This document shows, piece after piece, positions 24,763 through 33,280 of a DNA stretch of 64,000 bases; position 1 is the first letter of the stretch; each line of letters begins with the position of its first letter. Made by a program: the position numbers and the translations under genes. The notes beneath the pieces are model-generated. The model was not told the origin of the DNA and searched no databases. It saw nothing but the letters and a program-made list of their open reading frames with translations. Source of the stretch: Bacillota bacterium. Its GTDB lineage: Bacteria; Bacillota; Clostridia; Oscillospirales; Oscillospiraceae. Where the stretch lies: the NCBI GenBank assembly GCA_023402075.1, contig JAEXCS010000011.1, positions 36,112 through 100,111 of the forward strand, in the 5' to 3' direction.

Positions 24763-26244
24763 TCAGTCTGAAAGGTTTTCCATCAGAATTTCGGATACTG
24801 CGCCGTTTTTCATATAAAACGTAATGTGGCTTCCCAGCATTTCCCCGTCCCCGGGCCAGACCCACGCGCCGTCGCCGTCCTCCGCGCGGATTCTGTCGGT
24901 ATAGTCCGCGCCCGGATAGGCCGCTAAAATATCGGTTTTATTGTCCCCCACGGACACGCCCAACCATGTTTTTACAGCTGGGGAGTCGGTTTCCATGCGG
25001 CTTACAATGCTTGCTTCGCCGTCTTCGCCGGAATAGGCGACATACTTCACATCCACGCCGCCGTAGGAAAATGCATAGATTTTTTCCCCGTTGTCGCCGG
25101 TTCCCACGGATGTGGGCTTTTCGGGAAAGTCCTTGTAGAGCCACGGGTACGCGCCGCTCTTTTTTCCAAGGGTAAGGCATTGCTCGTTTGCCAATAGACA
25201 AAACGCTGCGTTTGCGTCGTCCTGATGGAGCTGGGTTGCCTGCATCCATGCGGTTTTCAGGGCGTTCAGCAGGGCGGCTTCGCGGCCGTTTTTGGGCTGA
25301 TGGGTGTTCAGAACGGTTTCAAGCTCTGCCTGCTGATCTGGCGCGAACCAGCCATAGGCAGCCCCCGCTGACCGGGCGATGATCGAATCCCGCTGCTCCC
25401 ACGGGCTGTCCGGGAACACGGACAGGGCCGCAAACCACTCGTCCGGATCGTTTAAAAGCCGCTGGGTAAAATAGTCGCCCGGCCCCTCGGAAAACGCCCC
25501 GTCGGCGTGAACCAGCCAGCAGGCCAATTTTAGGGTCGGCCAGTTCTGCGCGTTTTCCTGTTCCATCGTGGACGGAGCGCCATAGGAGAAGCGGAACACC
25601 GTCTTCGCCGTCTCGTCCAGCGCGTCGGAGGGGCAGAAGGTGGAAAAGCGCCAACCGTCCGGTGTTTTTATGTAATCCAGCGTCTTCTGGGAATAGCCCA
25701 CGGTGGCAGAGGGATACTCCAATTCGTAGCTGTCGATGTAAAAGGTCACGGTTACGGTCCAGCGGTCAGTGTCCGTTTGCTCTGCACGGACGGCTTTTCC
25801 CAGCAGATAGAGATTGCTGCCTCTGGCCGCGTCGGCGGCGTAAAGCTGTCCGCCGATGTCCCGATAGCCCGCGCCGCCGCCCATCAGTTCGTCCGATAGC
25901 TGCTGGGTAAAGCAACTTCGCACACAAACGTCCAGATCGGCGTAGGTGTTCAGGCCCTCATAAGCCGCCGGCCGGTAGGAAAGACCCTCCTGCTTGGGGT
26001 CATAAGGCTTGCCGTCCTCATCCACCGGCTCCCCGGCGGTGGGGAGGGAGCACAGGTCAAACCAGTCGTAAACCTCCGCCGCCCGTTCATAGGCGGCCAG
26101 CACGTCTGCCTCCGTCAGTTCGGGCGAAGCGGCTTCCTCATGAAGGGAGGAAGCGGAGGAAGTCCCTCCGGCGGGCCTCCCGCAGGCGGACACGGACAGA
26201 GCCAGCGCGGCAAATAAAATCAGCGACAAAGCGCGTCTTCTCAT
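24763..26244 (-). CDS. Hypothetical secreted lipoprotein
   Basis: 493 residues; start chosen at the ATG behind aggaggttctcttc. A longer frame upstream has no ribosome site. The N-terminus MRRRALSLILFAALALSVSACG is a lipoprotein signal with lipobox SVSAC, so the mature protein is tethered outside the membrane. The chain has alternating hydrophilic regions, many tryptophans and a C-terminal module (KTWLGVSVGDNKTDILAAYPGADY..., SHITFYMKNGAVSEILMENL) that resembles repeats seen in extracellular proteins of Oscillospiraceae. Family not recognised; function unknown. It ends just before the pheST leader. Confidence 0.72.
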   Translation of the reverse strand: MRRRALSLILFAALALSVSACGRPAGGTSSASSLHEEAASPELTEADVLAAYERAAEVYDWFDLCSLPTAGEPVDEDGKPYDPKQEGLSYRPAAYEGLNTYADLDVCVRSCFTQQLSDELMGGGAGYRDIGGQLYAADAARGSNLYLLGKAVRAEQTDTDRWTVTVTFYIDSYELEYPSATVGYSQKTLDYIKTPDGWRFSTFCPSDALDETAKTVFRFSYGAPSTMEQENAQNWPTLKLACWLVHADGAFSEGPGDYFTQRLLNDPDEWFAALSVFPDSPWEQRDSIIARSAGAAYGWFAPDQQAELETVLNTHQPKNGREAALLNALKTAWMQATQLHQDDANAAFCLLANEQCLTLGKKSGAYPWLYKDFPEKPTSVGTGDNGEKIYAFSYGGVDVKYVAYSGEDGEASIVSRMETDSPAVKTWLGVSVGDNKTDILAAYPGADYTDRIRAEDGDGAWVWPGDGEMLGSHITFYMKNGAVSEILMENLSD

Positions 26245-26368
26245 GAAGAGAACCTCCTGTCTTGCTTGGATATGCAAGATACTTCCATTAAAAGACGCTG
26301 GAGGGAGCAAAAAAGTTGCAAGGATTTGGAGAAAACGGGCCTGAAATATTTTATCCCACCTCAACCCC

Positions 26369-26396
26369 TTGCAATCCGGCAACAGGGCACTATAAT
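26369..26396 (+). promoter_or_regulatory. Sigma-A promoter for the nnrD-alr operon
   Basis: TTGCAA at 26369-26374, a 16-bp spacer, and a perfect TATAAT at 26391-26396. The nnrD start lies 88 bp downstream, after a leader with a small GGGC-ttta-GCCC hairpin. Confidence 0.7.
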
Positions 26397-26483
26397 TAGG
26401 AGCAACGAAAAAGTGTTTCCCACCGTGAGATTGCGGGGCTGAGGAGACAAGGCTTGGGCATTTAGCCCGGAGAGGAGAACGCC

Positions 26484-27356
26484 ATGAAAACGCAGGAGCT
26501 TACCGTGGAATTTATCCGGGAGGCGCTGCCGCCCCGGAAAGCTGACGGCCACAAGGGTGACTTCGGCAAGCTGATCATCGTGGGCGGCGCGGTGGGGTAT
26601 ACCGGCGCGCCCTATCTTGCCGCGTTGGGCGCGGAGCGCTGTGGCTGCGGACTGATTTATCTGGGTGTGCCGGAATCCATTTGGCAGGTAGAGGCGGGCA
26701 GGTGCGGTTCCTCTATGCCCTTTCCCGCGCCGGACAAAAACGGAATGCTGTGTGAAAAAGCGCTTAGGCCCCTTCGGGAAAGGCTGGAGGAGTGCGGCGT
26801 TCTGGCCCTCGGTCCCGGACTGGGCCGCTCAACAGACACGCAGAAGCTGGTTTTGGGCCTGCTGGAAACGGAAAAGCCCGTGGTGCTGGATGCCGACGGC
26901 ATAAACGCACTTTCGGGGCATATGGATAGTCTGGATGCGCGGCGAGGCCGCGTCACGATTCTCACGCCCCACGACGGCGAGTTTGCCCGTCTGGGCGGGG
27001 ACCTGACGGCGGACCGGGCGGACTCCGCCCGGGACTTTGCCAAAGCTCATGGCTGCATACTGGTGCGCAAGGGCCACCGTACGCTCGTCGCAACGCCCGA
27101 GGGGACGGTGCTTCAAAATTCCACAGGAAACTCCGGACTTGCCAAGGGCGGCAGCGGAGACGTGCTTACCGGGATGATCGCTTCGCTCTTGGCGCAGAGG
27201 ACAACGCCCTTGCGGGCGGCAGCCTGCGGGGTTTATCTTCACGGGCTTGCGGGGGATTTGTGCGCCGAATGGCTGACGGAGTACGGCATGACGCCCAGGG
27301 ACACGGCGGAGGCAATTCCCAGCGCATTTCAAACGGTTTTGACGGAACAACATTAA
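26484..27356 (+). CDS. nnrD: ADP-dependent NAD(P)H-hydrate dehydratase
   Basis: 290 residues, ribosome site ggagaggagaacgcc. Carries the YjeF C-terminal/ribokinase-like signatures: GDFGKLIIVGGAVGYTGAPYLAALGAERCGCGL, LALGPGLGR, VVLDADGINAL, LTPHDGEFARLGGD, ILVRKGHRTLV and NSTGNSGLAKGGSGDVLTGMIASLL, which includes the catalytic Gly-Ser-Gly-Asp. It repairs hydrated NADH/NADPH using ADP. The N-terminal epimerase domain of fused versions is absent, so this is the stand-alone dehydratase. First gene of an operon with a YdcC-like lipoprotein and alr, an arrangement common in Firmicutes. Confidence 0.92.
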   Translation: MKTQELTVEFIREALPPRKADGHKGDFGKLIIVGGAVGYTGAPYLAALGAERCGCGLIYLGVPESIWQVEAGRCGSSMPFPAPDKNGMLCEKALRPLRERLEECGVLALGPGLGRSTDTQKLVLGLLETEKPVVLDADGINALSGHMDSLDARRGRVTILTPHDGEFARLGGDLTADRADSARDFAKAHGCILVRKGHRTLVATPEGTVLQNSTGNSGLAKGGSGDVLTGMIASLLAQRTTPLRAAACGVYLHGLAGDLCAEWLTEYGMTPRDTAEAIPSAFQTVLTEQH

Positions 27357-27370
27357 GGAGGGATATCCGG

Positions 27371-27982
27371 GTGCGCAAACCGACGGCTTGTGTACCGATG
27401 ATAACGCTCTGCCTGCTGCTAAGTGCCTGCGGCGGGGGAGAAAAGCAGACGGCGCAGGCTGCGCGGGCGCCCTATCAGGAGATGGAGAGCGCCCAAATGA
27501 CCGCGGAGGTCACTGCCTTTTACGGCGACGAGGTCAGTGCCTTTACCCTGCGGTGTGAGTACGCCCCGGAGACGTCCACCGTGGAGGTGCTGGCGCCGGA
27601 GACGGTGGTGGGCGTGAAGGCCCGCATGGACGGAGACGGGCTGACGCTGCTCTATGAAGACGACTGTCTCCCGGCAGGGCCTTTAAGCGGGGAGGTGCTC
27701 AGCCCTGCGTCCTGCCTGCCCCGGCTGATGAGCGCCCTGCGGGATGGCTGGCTGCTGGAGGAAAATGAAGAGAGCTGGGGCGAGGATGACTGCCTGCGTC
27801 TGGCGCTGGAACAGACCGGGGCGGAGGGGGGGAGAATTGTGTCCACCCTGTGGCTGCGGCAGGAGGACCGTATCCCTGTGCGGGGAGAAATCTCCGTGGA
27901 TGAAAAAATAATTTTGCAGGCGGAGTTTACGGACTTTCAATTCGGTGCTATACTGGAGGACAACGGAGGGGCCGGAGAGTAA
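27371..27982 (+). CDS. YdcC-like sporulation/outer lipoprotein (putative)
   Basis: 203 residues from a GTG behind aaggagggatatccgg. The signal VRKPTACVPMITLCLLLSACGGG carries a lipobox (LLSAC). The remainder is beta-rich and acidic (MTAEVTAFYGDEVSAFTLRCEYAPETSTVEVLAPETVVGVKARM...), resembling the LolA-like fold of B. subtilis YdcC, which sits in the same place before alr. Extracytoplasmic. An upstream start inside nnrD is possible but less likely, because it would place the signal peptide internally. Confidence 0.7.
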   Translation: MRKPTACVPMITLCLLLSACGGGEKQTAQAARAPYQEMESAQMTAEVTAFYGDEVSAFTLRCEYAPETSTVEVLAPETVVGVKARMDGDGLTLLYEDDCLPAGPLSGEVLSPASCLPRLMSALRDGWLLEENEESWGEDDCLRLALEQTGAEGGRIVSTLWLRQEDRIPVRGEISVDEKIILQAEFTDFQFGAILEDNGGAGE

Positions 27983-28026
27983 CTGCGGCAAAAGACCCCG
28001 ACAAATGAAAACTTGAAGGTGAGCGT

Positions 28027-29199
28027 ATGGAAAAGTTCCTGAGAAGGACCTGGGCGGAAATCGACCTGGATGCGCTGGCGCACAACTACCGGACCATTCG
28101 GGAGCGAATGGGGCCCAAGTCGAAGTATTTGGGTGTGGTGAAGGCGGACGCTTACGGCCACGGGGCTGTGTGGGTGGCGAAAAAGCTGGAGCGCCTTGGC
28201 GCGGAATATCTGGGGGTATCCAATCTGGAGGAGGCGCAGGAGCTGCGCCATCACGGACTTACGCTGCCCATTCTTCTGCTGGGATACACTCCCGCCGACA
28301 TGACCGAGGCCCTGATTGACAGCCGCGTGACGCAGGATGTTCCTTCTCTTGAAATGGCGCGGGCCTATTCCGATCAGGCCGTTGCCTGTGGAAAAACCCT
28401 GACGGTTCATCTAAAGCTGGACACCGGCATGGGCCGCTTGGGCTTTCGGTGCGACGATGCTTACTTTGCGCAGAGCCTTGAAGAAATTCTGGAAGCGATG
28501 AAGCTGCCAAACCTTTTCTGGGAAGGGGTCTTCATGCACTTCTGCGTGTCCGACGAGCCGGACACACCCTCCAGCCGGGAGTTTACAAAGACGCAGTACG
28601 ACCGCTTTTCGCATATGGTAAGCGAGGTGGAACGCCGCGCCGGGATCACATTCCCGATTCATCATTGCTGCAATTCCGGCGGCGTGGCGTTTTATCCCGA
28701 GTATGCGTGGGATATGTGCCGCCCGGGCGTGATTCTTTTCGGGACAGAGCCGATGAGCCGCACGCTGGGCCTGAAGCCGGTGATGACTCTGAAAACTACC
28801 GTCGGTCCCGTGAAGGACTATGCACCGGAAACCTCCGTCAGCTATGGCAGAACATATTTTACCGACGGGGAGAAGCGCATCGGCGTGCTGCCCATCGGCT
28901 ATGCCGACGGGCTTCAGCGCTGCCTTTCCGGTAAATGGGAGATGCTGACACCCGATGGCCCCGCCAAAATTTTGGGCCGTGTCTGCATGGATATGTGCAT
29001 GGTAGATCTGACGGATTTGCCCGGCGTGCACACCGGCGATGAGGTGGAGGTCTTCGGCCCCAACAATCCCGTGGAGAAAATGGCGGAGGTGGCGGGCACC
29101 ATTACTTATGAGCTGACGTGCGACATTTCAAAACGGGTGCCCCGCGTCTATCTCGAAAATGGCCGGATTACGGACCGCCATTTGCAGCTTCTTCTTTGA
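28027..29199 (+). CDS. alr: Alanine racemase
   Basis: 390 residues. PLP lysine in the motif VVKADAYGHGAVWVAKKLE near residue 40. The catalytic tyrosine region is in the C-terminal half (SVSYGRTYFTDGEKRIGVLPIGYADG), followed by GRVCMDMCMVDLTD. N-terminal (beta/alpha)8 barrel about 1-250 and C-terminal beta domain thereafter, of usual length. It makes D-alanine for the cell wall. Start ATG after aacttgaaggtgagcgt. Operon with nnrD and the lipoprotein upstream, mazF downstream. Confidence 0.95.
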   Translation: MEKFLRRTWAEIDLDALAHNYRTIRERMGPKSKYLGVVKADAYGHGAVWVAKKLERLGAEYLGVSNLEEAQELRHHGLTLPILLLGYTPADMTEALIDSRVTQDVPSLEMARAYSDQAVACGKTLTVHLKLDTGMGRLGFRCDDAYFAQSLEEILEAMKLPNLFWEGVFMHFCVSDEPDTPSSREFTKTQYDRFSHMVSEVERRAGITFPIHHCCNSGGVAFYPEYAWDMCRPGVILFGTEPMSRTLGLKPVMTLKTTVGPVKDYAPETSVSYGRTYFTDGEKRIGVLPIGYADGLQRCLSGKWEMLTPDGPAKILGRVCMDMCMVDLTDLPGVHTGDEVEVFGPNNPVEKMAEVAGTITYELTCDISKRVPRVYLENGRITDRHLQLLL

Positions 29200-29262
29200 T
29201 TCGACGCGCTGCTGCGCATATTTGCACAGCCGTGTCCCAAGGTTTAAAAGCACACCCCGGCC

Positions 29263-29288
29263 CCCCGGTTGCATAGAATAAACCGGGG
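29263..29288 (+). other. G+C-rich hairpin between alr and mazF
   Basis: ccccggtt (29263-29270) pairs with aaccgggg (29281-29288), and further G/C on both sides can extend it. No T run follows, so it is not a standard terminator. It may be an RNA processing or partial attenuation element that lowers mazF expression. Confidence 0.5.
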
Positions 29289-29337
29289 CCGGTCGAACCG
29301 GAAAAAAGGCGTATAAATTTTCCGGCTGCGTGGGAGA

Positions 29338-29775
29338 ATGATAGTGGCCACGCTGAAAAAGAGTTTCAGCGGCGGGTACTATTTTCGGCGGAGTGTGAAC
29401 TTTGTGGATACGAGTGTTGTGAAACGCGGCGACATTTATTACGCCGACCTTAGCCCGGTGGTGGGAAGCGAGCAGGGTGGCGTACGGCCTGTGCTGATTA
29501 TTCAGAATGATACCGGCAACAGATACAGTCCCACCGTCATCGCAGCGGCGATCACCTCTCAGACGGGGAAAGCCCGTCTGCCCACCCACATAGACTTGCC
29601 CATGGCGGATAGCCGGGGCCTTTCCAAAGATTCCGTGGTCCTGCTGGAGCAGGTGCGGACGCTGGATAAGCGGCGGCTGAGAGAGCATATGGGCCATGTG
29701 GATGAACAGGTGATGGAAAAGATTGACACCGCAATTGCGGTGAGCTTCGGCCTGCAGCACGACCAACTGGTCTAG
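29338..29775 (+). CDS. mazF: MazF/PemK-type endoribonuclease toxin
   Basis: Up to 145 residues. The conserved block begins VKRGDIYYADLSPVVGSEQGGVRPVLIIQND, then NRYSPTVIAAAITSQTGKARLPTHIDLP and LSKDSVVLLEQVRTLDKRRL, typical of chromosomal EndoA/MazF of Firmicutes, which cleave mRNA at short sequences. Start is uncertain: ATG at 29338 is weakly placed behind GGGAGA, and GTG at 29419 would give the normal-length protein. In the common alr-mazE-mazF order an antitoxin gene precedes it. None is seen in the 138-bp gap. Confidence 0.88.
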   Translation: MIVATLKKSFSGGYYFRRSVNFVDTSVVKRGDIYYADLSPVVGSEQGGVRPVLIIQNDTGNRYSPTVIAAAITSQTGKARLPTHIDLPMADSRGLSKDSVVLLEQVRTLDKRRLREHMGHVDEQVMEKIDTAIAVSFGLQHDQLV

Positions 29776-29868
29776 GCGGGTATTTTAACTTCAAGCGGGC
29801 GGAAGACCGGAGAAAAGAATACATAACCGTATTCTTTTCCCTGGCGCCGCCTGTGGTGGGAGGGCTTG

Positions 29869-30330
29869 ATGAACCAAAAGAAAAATAGATGGGGTCTGCG
29901 GGCCGGGGGATTGATGCTGGCCTCCATGGCGGCAATGATTACATTTTCCGCAGCGGCGGATGCGGGCTCTCAGGGGGACCCGCTGGTGACGCTGAGCTAT
30001 CTGAACGAGACATTTCTGCCCAAAATTTTGGCGCAGGTGCAGGGAAATGGGACCGGCAGTGCGGGGACAAGCTTTACTGTGGTGGATTTGTCCAAGGGCG
30101 GCAGTCTGAACCTTTCCGTAGGTGCGGAGGTGCTGCTTCGGGCAGGCTCGGCTTCCTGCGGTGCTGCATCCTCTCCGGGCCTTGTGGACGAAACCTCCGC
30201 CGGGGTTCTGGAAAACGGCGGTGCGCTGGTGAAAAACCACCTGTACATGGCAACCATGGAGGGGCGGACGGTAAAGGCCGTGTCTGATGGGGTGAAGCTT
30301 TTGGTGCGGGGAAGCTACTCTGTAAGCTGA
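29869..30330 (+). CDS. Hypothetical exported protein
   Basis: 153 residues, ATG after gtgggagggctt. The N-terminal segment (about 12-32, hydrophobic, ending SAAADAG) looks like a signal peptide or anchor. It continues with PLVTLSYLNETFLPKILAQV, a motif I have seen in uncharacterised clostridial proteins, and a C-terminal NHLYMATMEGRTVKAVSDGVKLLVRGSYSVS. No known domain. A terminator follows 27 bp after the stop, so it ends the transcript that may include mazF. Confidence 0.6.
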   Translation: MNQKKNRWGLRAGGLMLASMAAMITFSAAADAGSQGDPLVTLSYLNETFLPKILAQVQGNGTGSAGTSFTVVDLSKGGSLNLSVGAEVLLRAGSASCGAASSPGLVDETSAGVLENGGALVKNHLYMATMEGRTVKAVSDGVKLLVRGSYSVS

Positions 30331-30356
30331 TAACTGAAAACAAGCATACATAAAAG

Positions 30357-30397
30357 CCCGCCGCCTGCGCATAGGATAGCGCAGGCGGCGGTTTTTG
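30357..30397 (+). terminator. Rho-independent terminator
   Basis: Stem ccgccgcctgcgc / gcgcaggcggcgg around the loop ATAGGATA, then TTTTTG. Located behind the exported-protein gene and 53 bp before the next start. Confidence 0.85.
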
Positions 30398-30449
30398 AAC
30401 CCTTTGAGAGGATTGCGTCCCGCGCCGCCCGAAGGGAGAGGAAGCCGCC

Positions 30450-30965
30450 ATGGACAAGTATCCGCTGTATCTGGACGGCAGAGCTGCCGGGGAGCTGAGC
30501 GTGACCGAAGCCGGGATGTACGCCGACTACCGTGCCGCGTGCCGCATTCCCGGCCCCGCATTTTTGCGGGCATATCTTGTGGGGGAGCAGGGCGAAATGC
30601 TTTTGGGCGTTCTTGCGCCGGAGGGCGGGGCGTATTCCATCCGCCGCAAACTGAGCCGCCGGGAGACGGCGGATCTTGGAAAGCTTCTGCGCTGCGATGC
30701 GCGGCGGGAGGGAGAACGGGCATGGGAACGGGTTCCCGCGCCGGAGCGGCTGTTGAAATCCCAGTGGCTTTCCCATATGTTGCAAGGTGTTTCTGGGGTG
30801 CTGACCCAACAGGGGGAAGGGCGGCTGCTGGTGGCAATCCCCTATGACATGGCAAAGCCCTTTCCGTTGGTACCGCTGTTCTGCTTCGCAAAAATCTGCC
30901 GGATTGAGGGAATGCCGCACGTGGTCTATGCCTTCGACGCGCAGGAACGGCCGCTGATGCCCTAA
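30450..30965 (+). CDS. Hypothetical protein (171 aa)
   Basis: Start ATG after gaagggagaggaagccgcc. Sequence begins MDKYPLYLDGRAAGELSVTEAGMYADYRAACR, contains many arginines and glycines in the middle (YSIRRKLSRRETADLGKLLRC), and ends with AIPYDMAKPFPLVPLFCFAKICRIEGMPHVVYAFD. No signal peptide or membrane helix. Resembles small uncharacterised proteins found near nrdR in Oscillospiraceae, but I cannot name a family. Confidence 0.62.
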   Translation: MDKYPLYLDGRAAGELSVTEAGMYADYRAACRIPGPAFLRAYLVGEQGEMLLGVLAPEGGAYSIRRKLSRRETADLGKLLRCDARREGERAWERVPAPERLLKSQWLSHMLQGVSGVLTQQGEGRLLVAIPYDMAKPFPLVPLFCFAKICRIEGMPHVVYAFDAQERPLMP

Positions 30966-31016
30966 GCTTTCAATGCACAGGACTTTCTAAAAAAAATTTT
31001 TTGAAAAGCAAATGAT

Positions 31017-31047
31017 GTATACCACAACGCTTTGCGTTGTGGTATAC
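31017..31047. repeat. Perfect 14-bp inverted repeat upstream of nrdR
   Basis: gtataccacaacgc, a TTT spacer, gcgttgtggtatac. It lies 98 bp before nrdR, in an otherwise A/T-rich gap (30966-31144). It is not followed by a T run on the plus strand, but on the minus strand it is followed by an A/T-rich stretch. It does not match the NrdR box as I know it. Could be an operator or an RNA hairpin. Confidence 0.75.
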
Positions 31048-31144
31048 TGTGCCTTAAAGAATGATTTTCGGCGCAGCCTGCCCCGCTATGATTCCGCCCT
31101 TGGGCCGAAATATGCAGGCTTTGCCGTGAGGAAGGAGAACCCCG

Positions 31145-31600
31145 ATGAAATGCCCCTATTGCGGGTTTGCCGAGAGCAAGGTTGTGGATTCCCGCCCCAC
31201 CGACGACGGCGCCAGCATCCGCCGCAGGCGGGAGTGCCTGTCCTGCAATAATCGGTTCACCACCTATGAGACGGTGGAAAGCCTGCCCATGGTTGCGGTG
31301 AAAAAGGATGGCAGCCGCCAGAGCTTTGACCGCAGCAAGATCCTGCACGGCATGATCCGCGCCTGCGAGAAACGGCCTGTTCCGCTGGCGGAGCTGGAGC
31401 GTATTGCCGACGAGGTGGAGCAGGAGCTGCAAAACGGACTGGACCGGGAAATCGCCACGGAGCACATCGGCGAGCTGGTGATGGATAAGCTTCGTAAGCT
31501 GGATCAGGTGGCCTATGTTCGATTTGCTTCTGTCTACCGCCAGTTTAAGGACATTGATACCTTTATGTCGGAGCTGAACAAGCTTTTGGCGGAGCAATAA
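31145..31600 (+). CDS. nrdR: Transcriptional repressor NrdR
   Basis: 151 residues. Zinc ribbon with C3, C6, C31 and C34 (MKCPYCGFAESKVVDSR..., RECLSCNNRFTTYE), followed by an ATP-cone domain (VKKDGSRQSFDRSKILHGMIRACEKRPV, then IGELVMDKLRKLDQVAYVRFASVYRQF). Senses dATP/ATP and represses ribonucleotide reductase genes. Monocistronic here; no nrd gene lies nearby. Ribosome site is aaggagaaccccg. Confidence 0.95.
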   Translation: MKCPYCGFAESKVVDSRPTDDGASIRRRRECLSCNNRFTTYETVESLPMVAVKKDGSRQSFDRSKILHGMIRACEKRPVPLAELERIADEVEQELQNGLDREIATEHIGELVMDKLRKLDQVAYVRFASVYRQFKDIDTFMSELNKLLAEQ

Positions 31601-31786
31601 ACCTGACACCGTGCCAAGTATCACAATCTGGAAGTCTCTTGGTTTCGTTAATCCCGGCCGACCCGCCAAACCATAACATGCCCATGGCTGGACGGATATT
31701 AATGAGCAGAGCGGACCTTACCGACATGGATATGCGGCATCTTGAAGATGACTTACTATCCATTTTTACACAAATTTAATTGCAGC

Positions 31787-31830
31787 AAGCCTGAGAATAC
31801 ACGAGTTTTACGTGTATTCTCAGGCTTTTT
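31787..31830 (+). terminator. Rho-independent terminator, 17-bp stem
   Basis: aagcctgagaatacacg / cgtgtattctcaggctt, perfect, loop of 7 nt, followed by TTTTATT. It closes the nrdR region and marks the left border of the accessory island. The 186 bp between nrdR and this stem show no convincing gene. Confidence 0.92.
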
Positions 31831-32254
31831 TATTGCTGATGGAATTGGAGAGGGAAGCGTGAAATGAAAAAGTGGGATTAGGTTATTAGTTTCTTATATG
31901 TGACGGCAAAGTGGTTGCCGAATTTTGTATTTTACAAAATGAAACTTAATGAAACGAAATGGAAACGTTTTGATTCAAATGTGTTTCTCTTGAAATTGCG
32001 CTAACGTTTACGTTTGCAATAAAGACAAGATATGCTGGATAAAAACAGATTGTTAGCAAAATGCAATACGCATAATTGCTAAAGTTTTAACTAAAATTTT
32101 ATATACTTCACAAATTAGACATATTTTTCATATGCGGCGCAGACGGAATAAATTGTTGGCACATCTTTTGCTGTATAAAAGAAAAACGGCGTTTACGATT
32201 GGGCCGCTGCATTGGCCCGACGAGAACAGCGATTGATTTGACGGAGGTATTATT
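31831..32254. promoter_or_regulatory. A/T-rich control region of the pdxA2-tct operon
   Basis: No gene in this stretch. It holds a perfect palindrome TTTTGTA-ttt-TACAAAA (31923-31939), a CcpA cre-like site TGGAAACGTTTTGA (31960-31973, one mismatch to the usual consensus), and an inverted repeat TTAGCAA...TTGCTAA (32053-32082) enclosing a nested ATGC...GCAT. The last lies about 75 bp upstream of the sigma-54 promoter, where an enhancer-binding protein would sit. Suggested: activator site plus catabolite control. Confidence 0.6.
32157..32172 (+). promoter_or_regulatory. Sigma-54 (-24/-12) promoter of the pdxA2-tct operon
   Basis: TGGCAC (32157-32162), then a 5-nt gap, then TTTGCT with the GC at 32170-32171. 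GG and GC are exactly 12 bp apart, matching the consensus TGGCAC-N5-TTGC. Start of transcription expected near 32183, 72 bp before pdxA2. A PrpR-type sigma-54 activator gene lies at the end of the same cluster. Confidence 0.85.
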
Positions 32255-33262
32255 ATGAACAATAGACCCATCCTCGGCGTCCTACTCGGAAACTCTGCCG
32301 GAGTAGGCCCGGAGCTGGTAGCAAAGCTGGCTGTGCAGGACACATATAAAGCCTATTGCCGCCCTGTTATTATTGGTGATCTGCGAATGTTTGAACGTGG
32401 TTTGCAGGTGATCGGCGGCGACGTTCCGTACTACGCAATCAATGATTTGAGCGAATGTGACTGGGAGCGCGGCTACCCTGTTTTGGACTTGAAGAACCAG
32501 GACCCCTCACAGGTTCCTTATGGCGAGGCAGTTCAATATTGTGGAAAAAGCGATCTCGATCAGATGGATACTGCAATTGAATTGTGTAAAGCCGGAAAAA
32601 TTGAGGGGTTTGTGTTTGGCCCATTCCACAAAGGCGCTATGAAGATGGCCGGGATGCATGTGGAGAGTGAGCACACCTATCTTGCAGATAAATTTGGTGT
32701 GACAACTCCCTTTGGCGAGATCAATATGATGGACGAGCTGATGACTGTTCGTGTTACCAGCCACATTCCGCTGAAAGAGGTAAGCGAACATCTGACGGAA
32801 GAGACGCTGCGTGAAGCCATTACATTGGGCGAGATTACCGGCGAGAGCTTTGGCATTCAGCCCCGCATGGCGGTTGCCGCGTTGAATCCTCACTGCGGGG
32901 AGTTTGGTTTGTGCGGACGAGAAGAAGTGGATATACTGGCGCCCACAGTGGAAAAGATCGTTGACGAGACCGGCTGGAATGTCACCGGTCCCTACTCTGC
33001 GGACACGCTGTTTATCCGTGCGCTGAATCACGAGGAATTCGATGTTGTGGTGACGCTGTTTCATGATCAGGGACAGATCGCACTGAAGCTCGTCGGATTT
33101 GAGCGCTGCATCACCGTTGCCGGAGGGCAGCCCTATCCGGTTGCCACCTGTGCACACGGCACTGCCTTTGACAAGGTGGGAACAGGAAGTGCCACCACTA
33201 CCTCTTTTGAAAGAGCAGTGAAAGCGGCTTCCAAAATGGCGTTGGCCAAACGCGCTAAATAA
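32255..33262 (+). CDS. PdxA2-like 4-phospho-hydroxyacid dehydrogenase
   Basis: 335 residues of the PdxA family. Metal-binding histidines are retained: H170 (RVTSHIPL), H213 (LNPHCGEFG) and H270 (LFHDQGQIALK). The C-terminus has CAHGTAFDKVGTG. Family members oxidise and decarboxylate 4-phosphohydroxy-threonine (PdxA) or, as PdxA2, 4-phospho-threonate/erythronate; TphB-type relatives act on diols. The motif FGPFHKGAMKMAG and the place at the head of a TTT transporter operon argue for a catabolic PdxA2 role, not vitamin B6 synthesis. The kinase (DUF1537) that normally accompanies PdxA2 is absent from this window. RBS gacggaggtattatt. Confidence 0.85.
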   Translation: MNNRPILGVLLGNSAGVGPELVAKLAVQDTYKAYCRPVIIGDLRMFERGLQVIGGDVPYYAINDLSECDWERGYPVLDLKNQDPSQVPYGEAVQYCGKSDLDQMDTAIELCKAGKIEGFVFGPFHKGAMKMAGMHVESEHTYLADKFGVTTPFGEINMMDELMTVRVTSHIPLKEVSEHLTEETLREAITLGEITGESFGIQPRMAVAALNPHCGEFGLCGREEVDILAPTVEKIVDETGWNVTGPYSADTLFIRALNHEEFDVVVTLFHDQGQIALKLVGFERCITVAGGQPYPVATCAHGTAFDKVGTGSATTTSFERAVKAASKMALAKRAK

Positions 33263-33280
33263 TAGAAGGAGCAGGAAACT

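Noticed and set aside
31678..31779. 33-codon frame between nrdR and the terminator at 31787
   Set aside because: Has an ATG but no ribosome site and no similarity I recognise; possibly a gene remnant, but not supportable.
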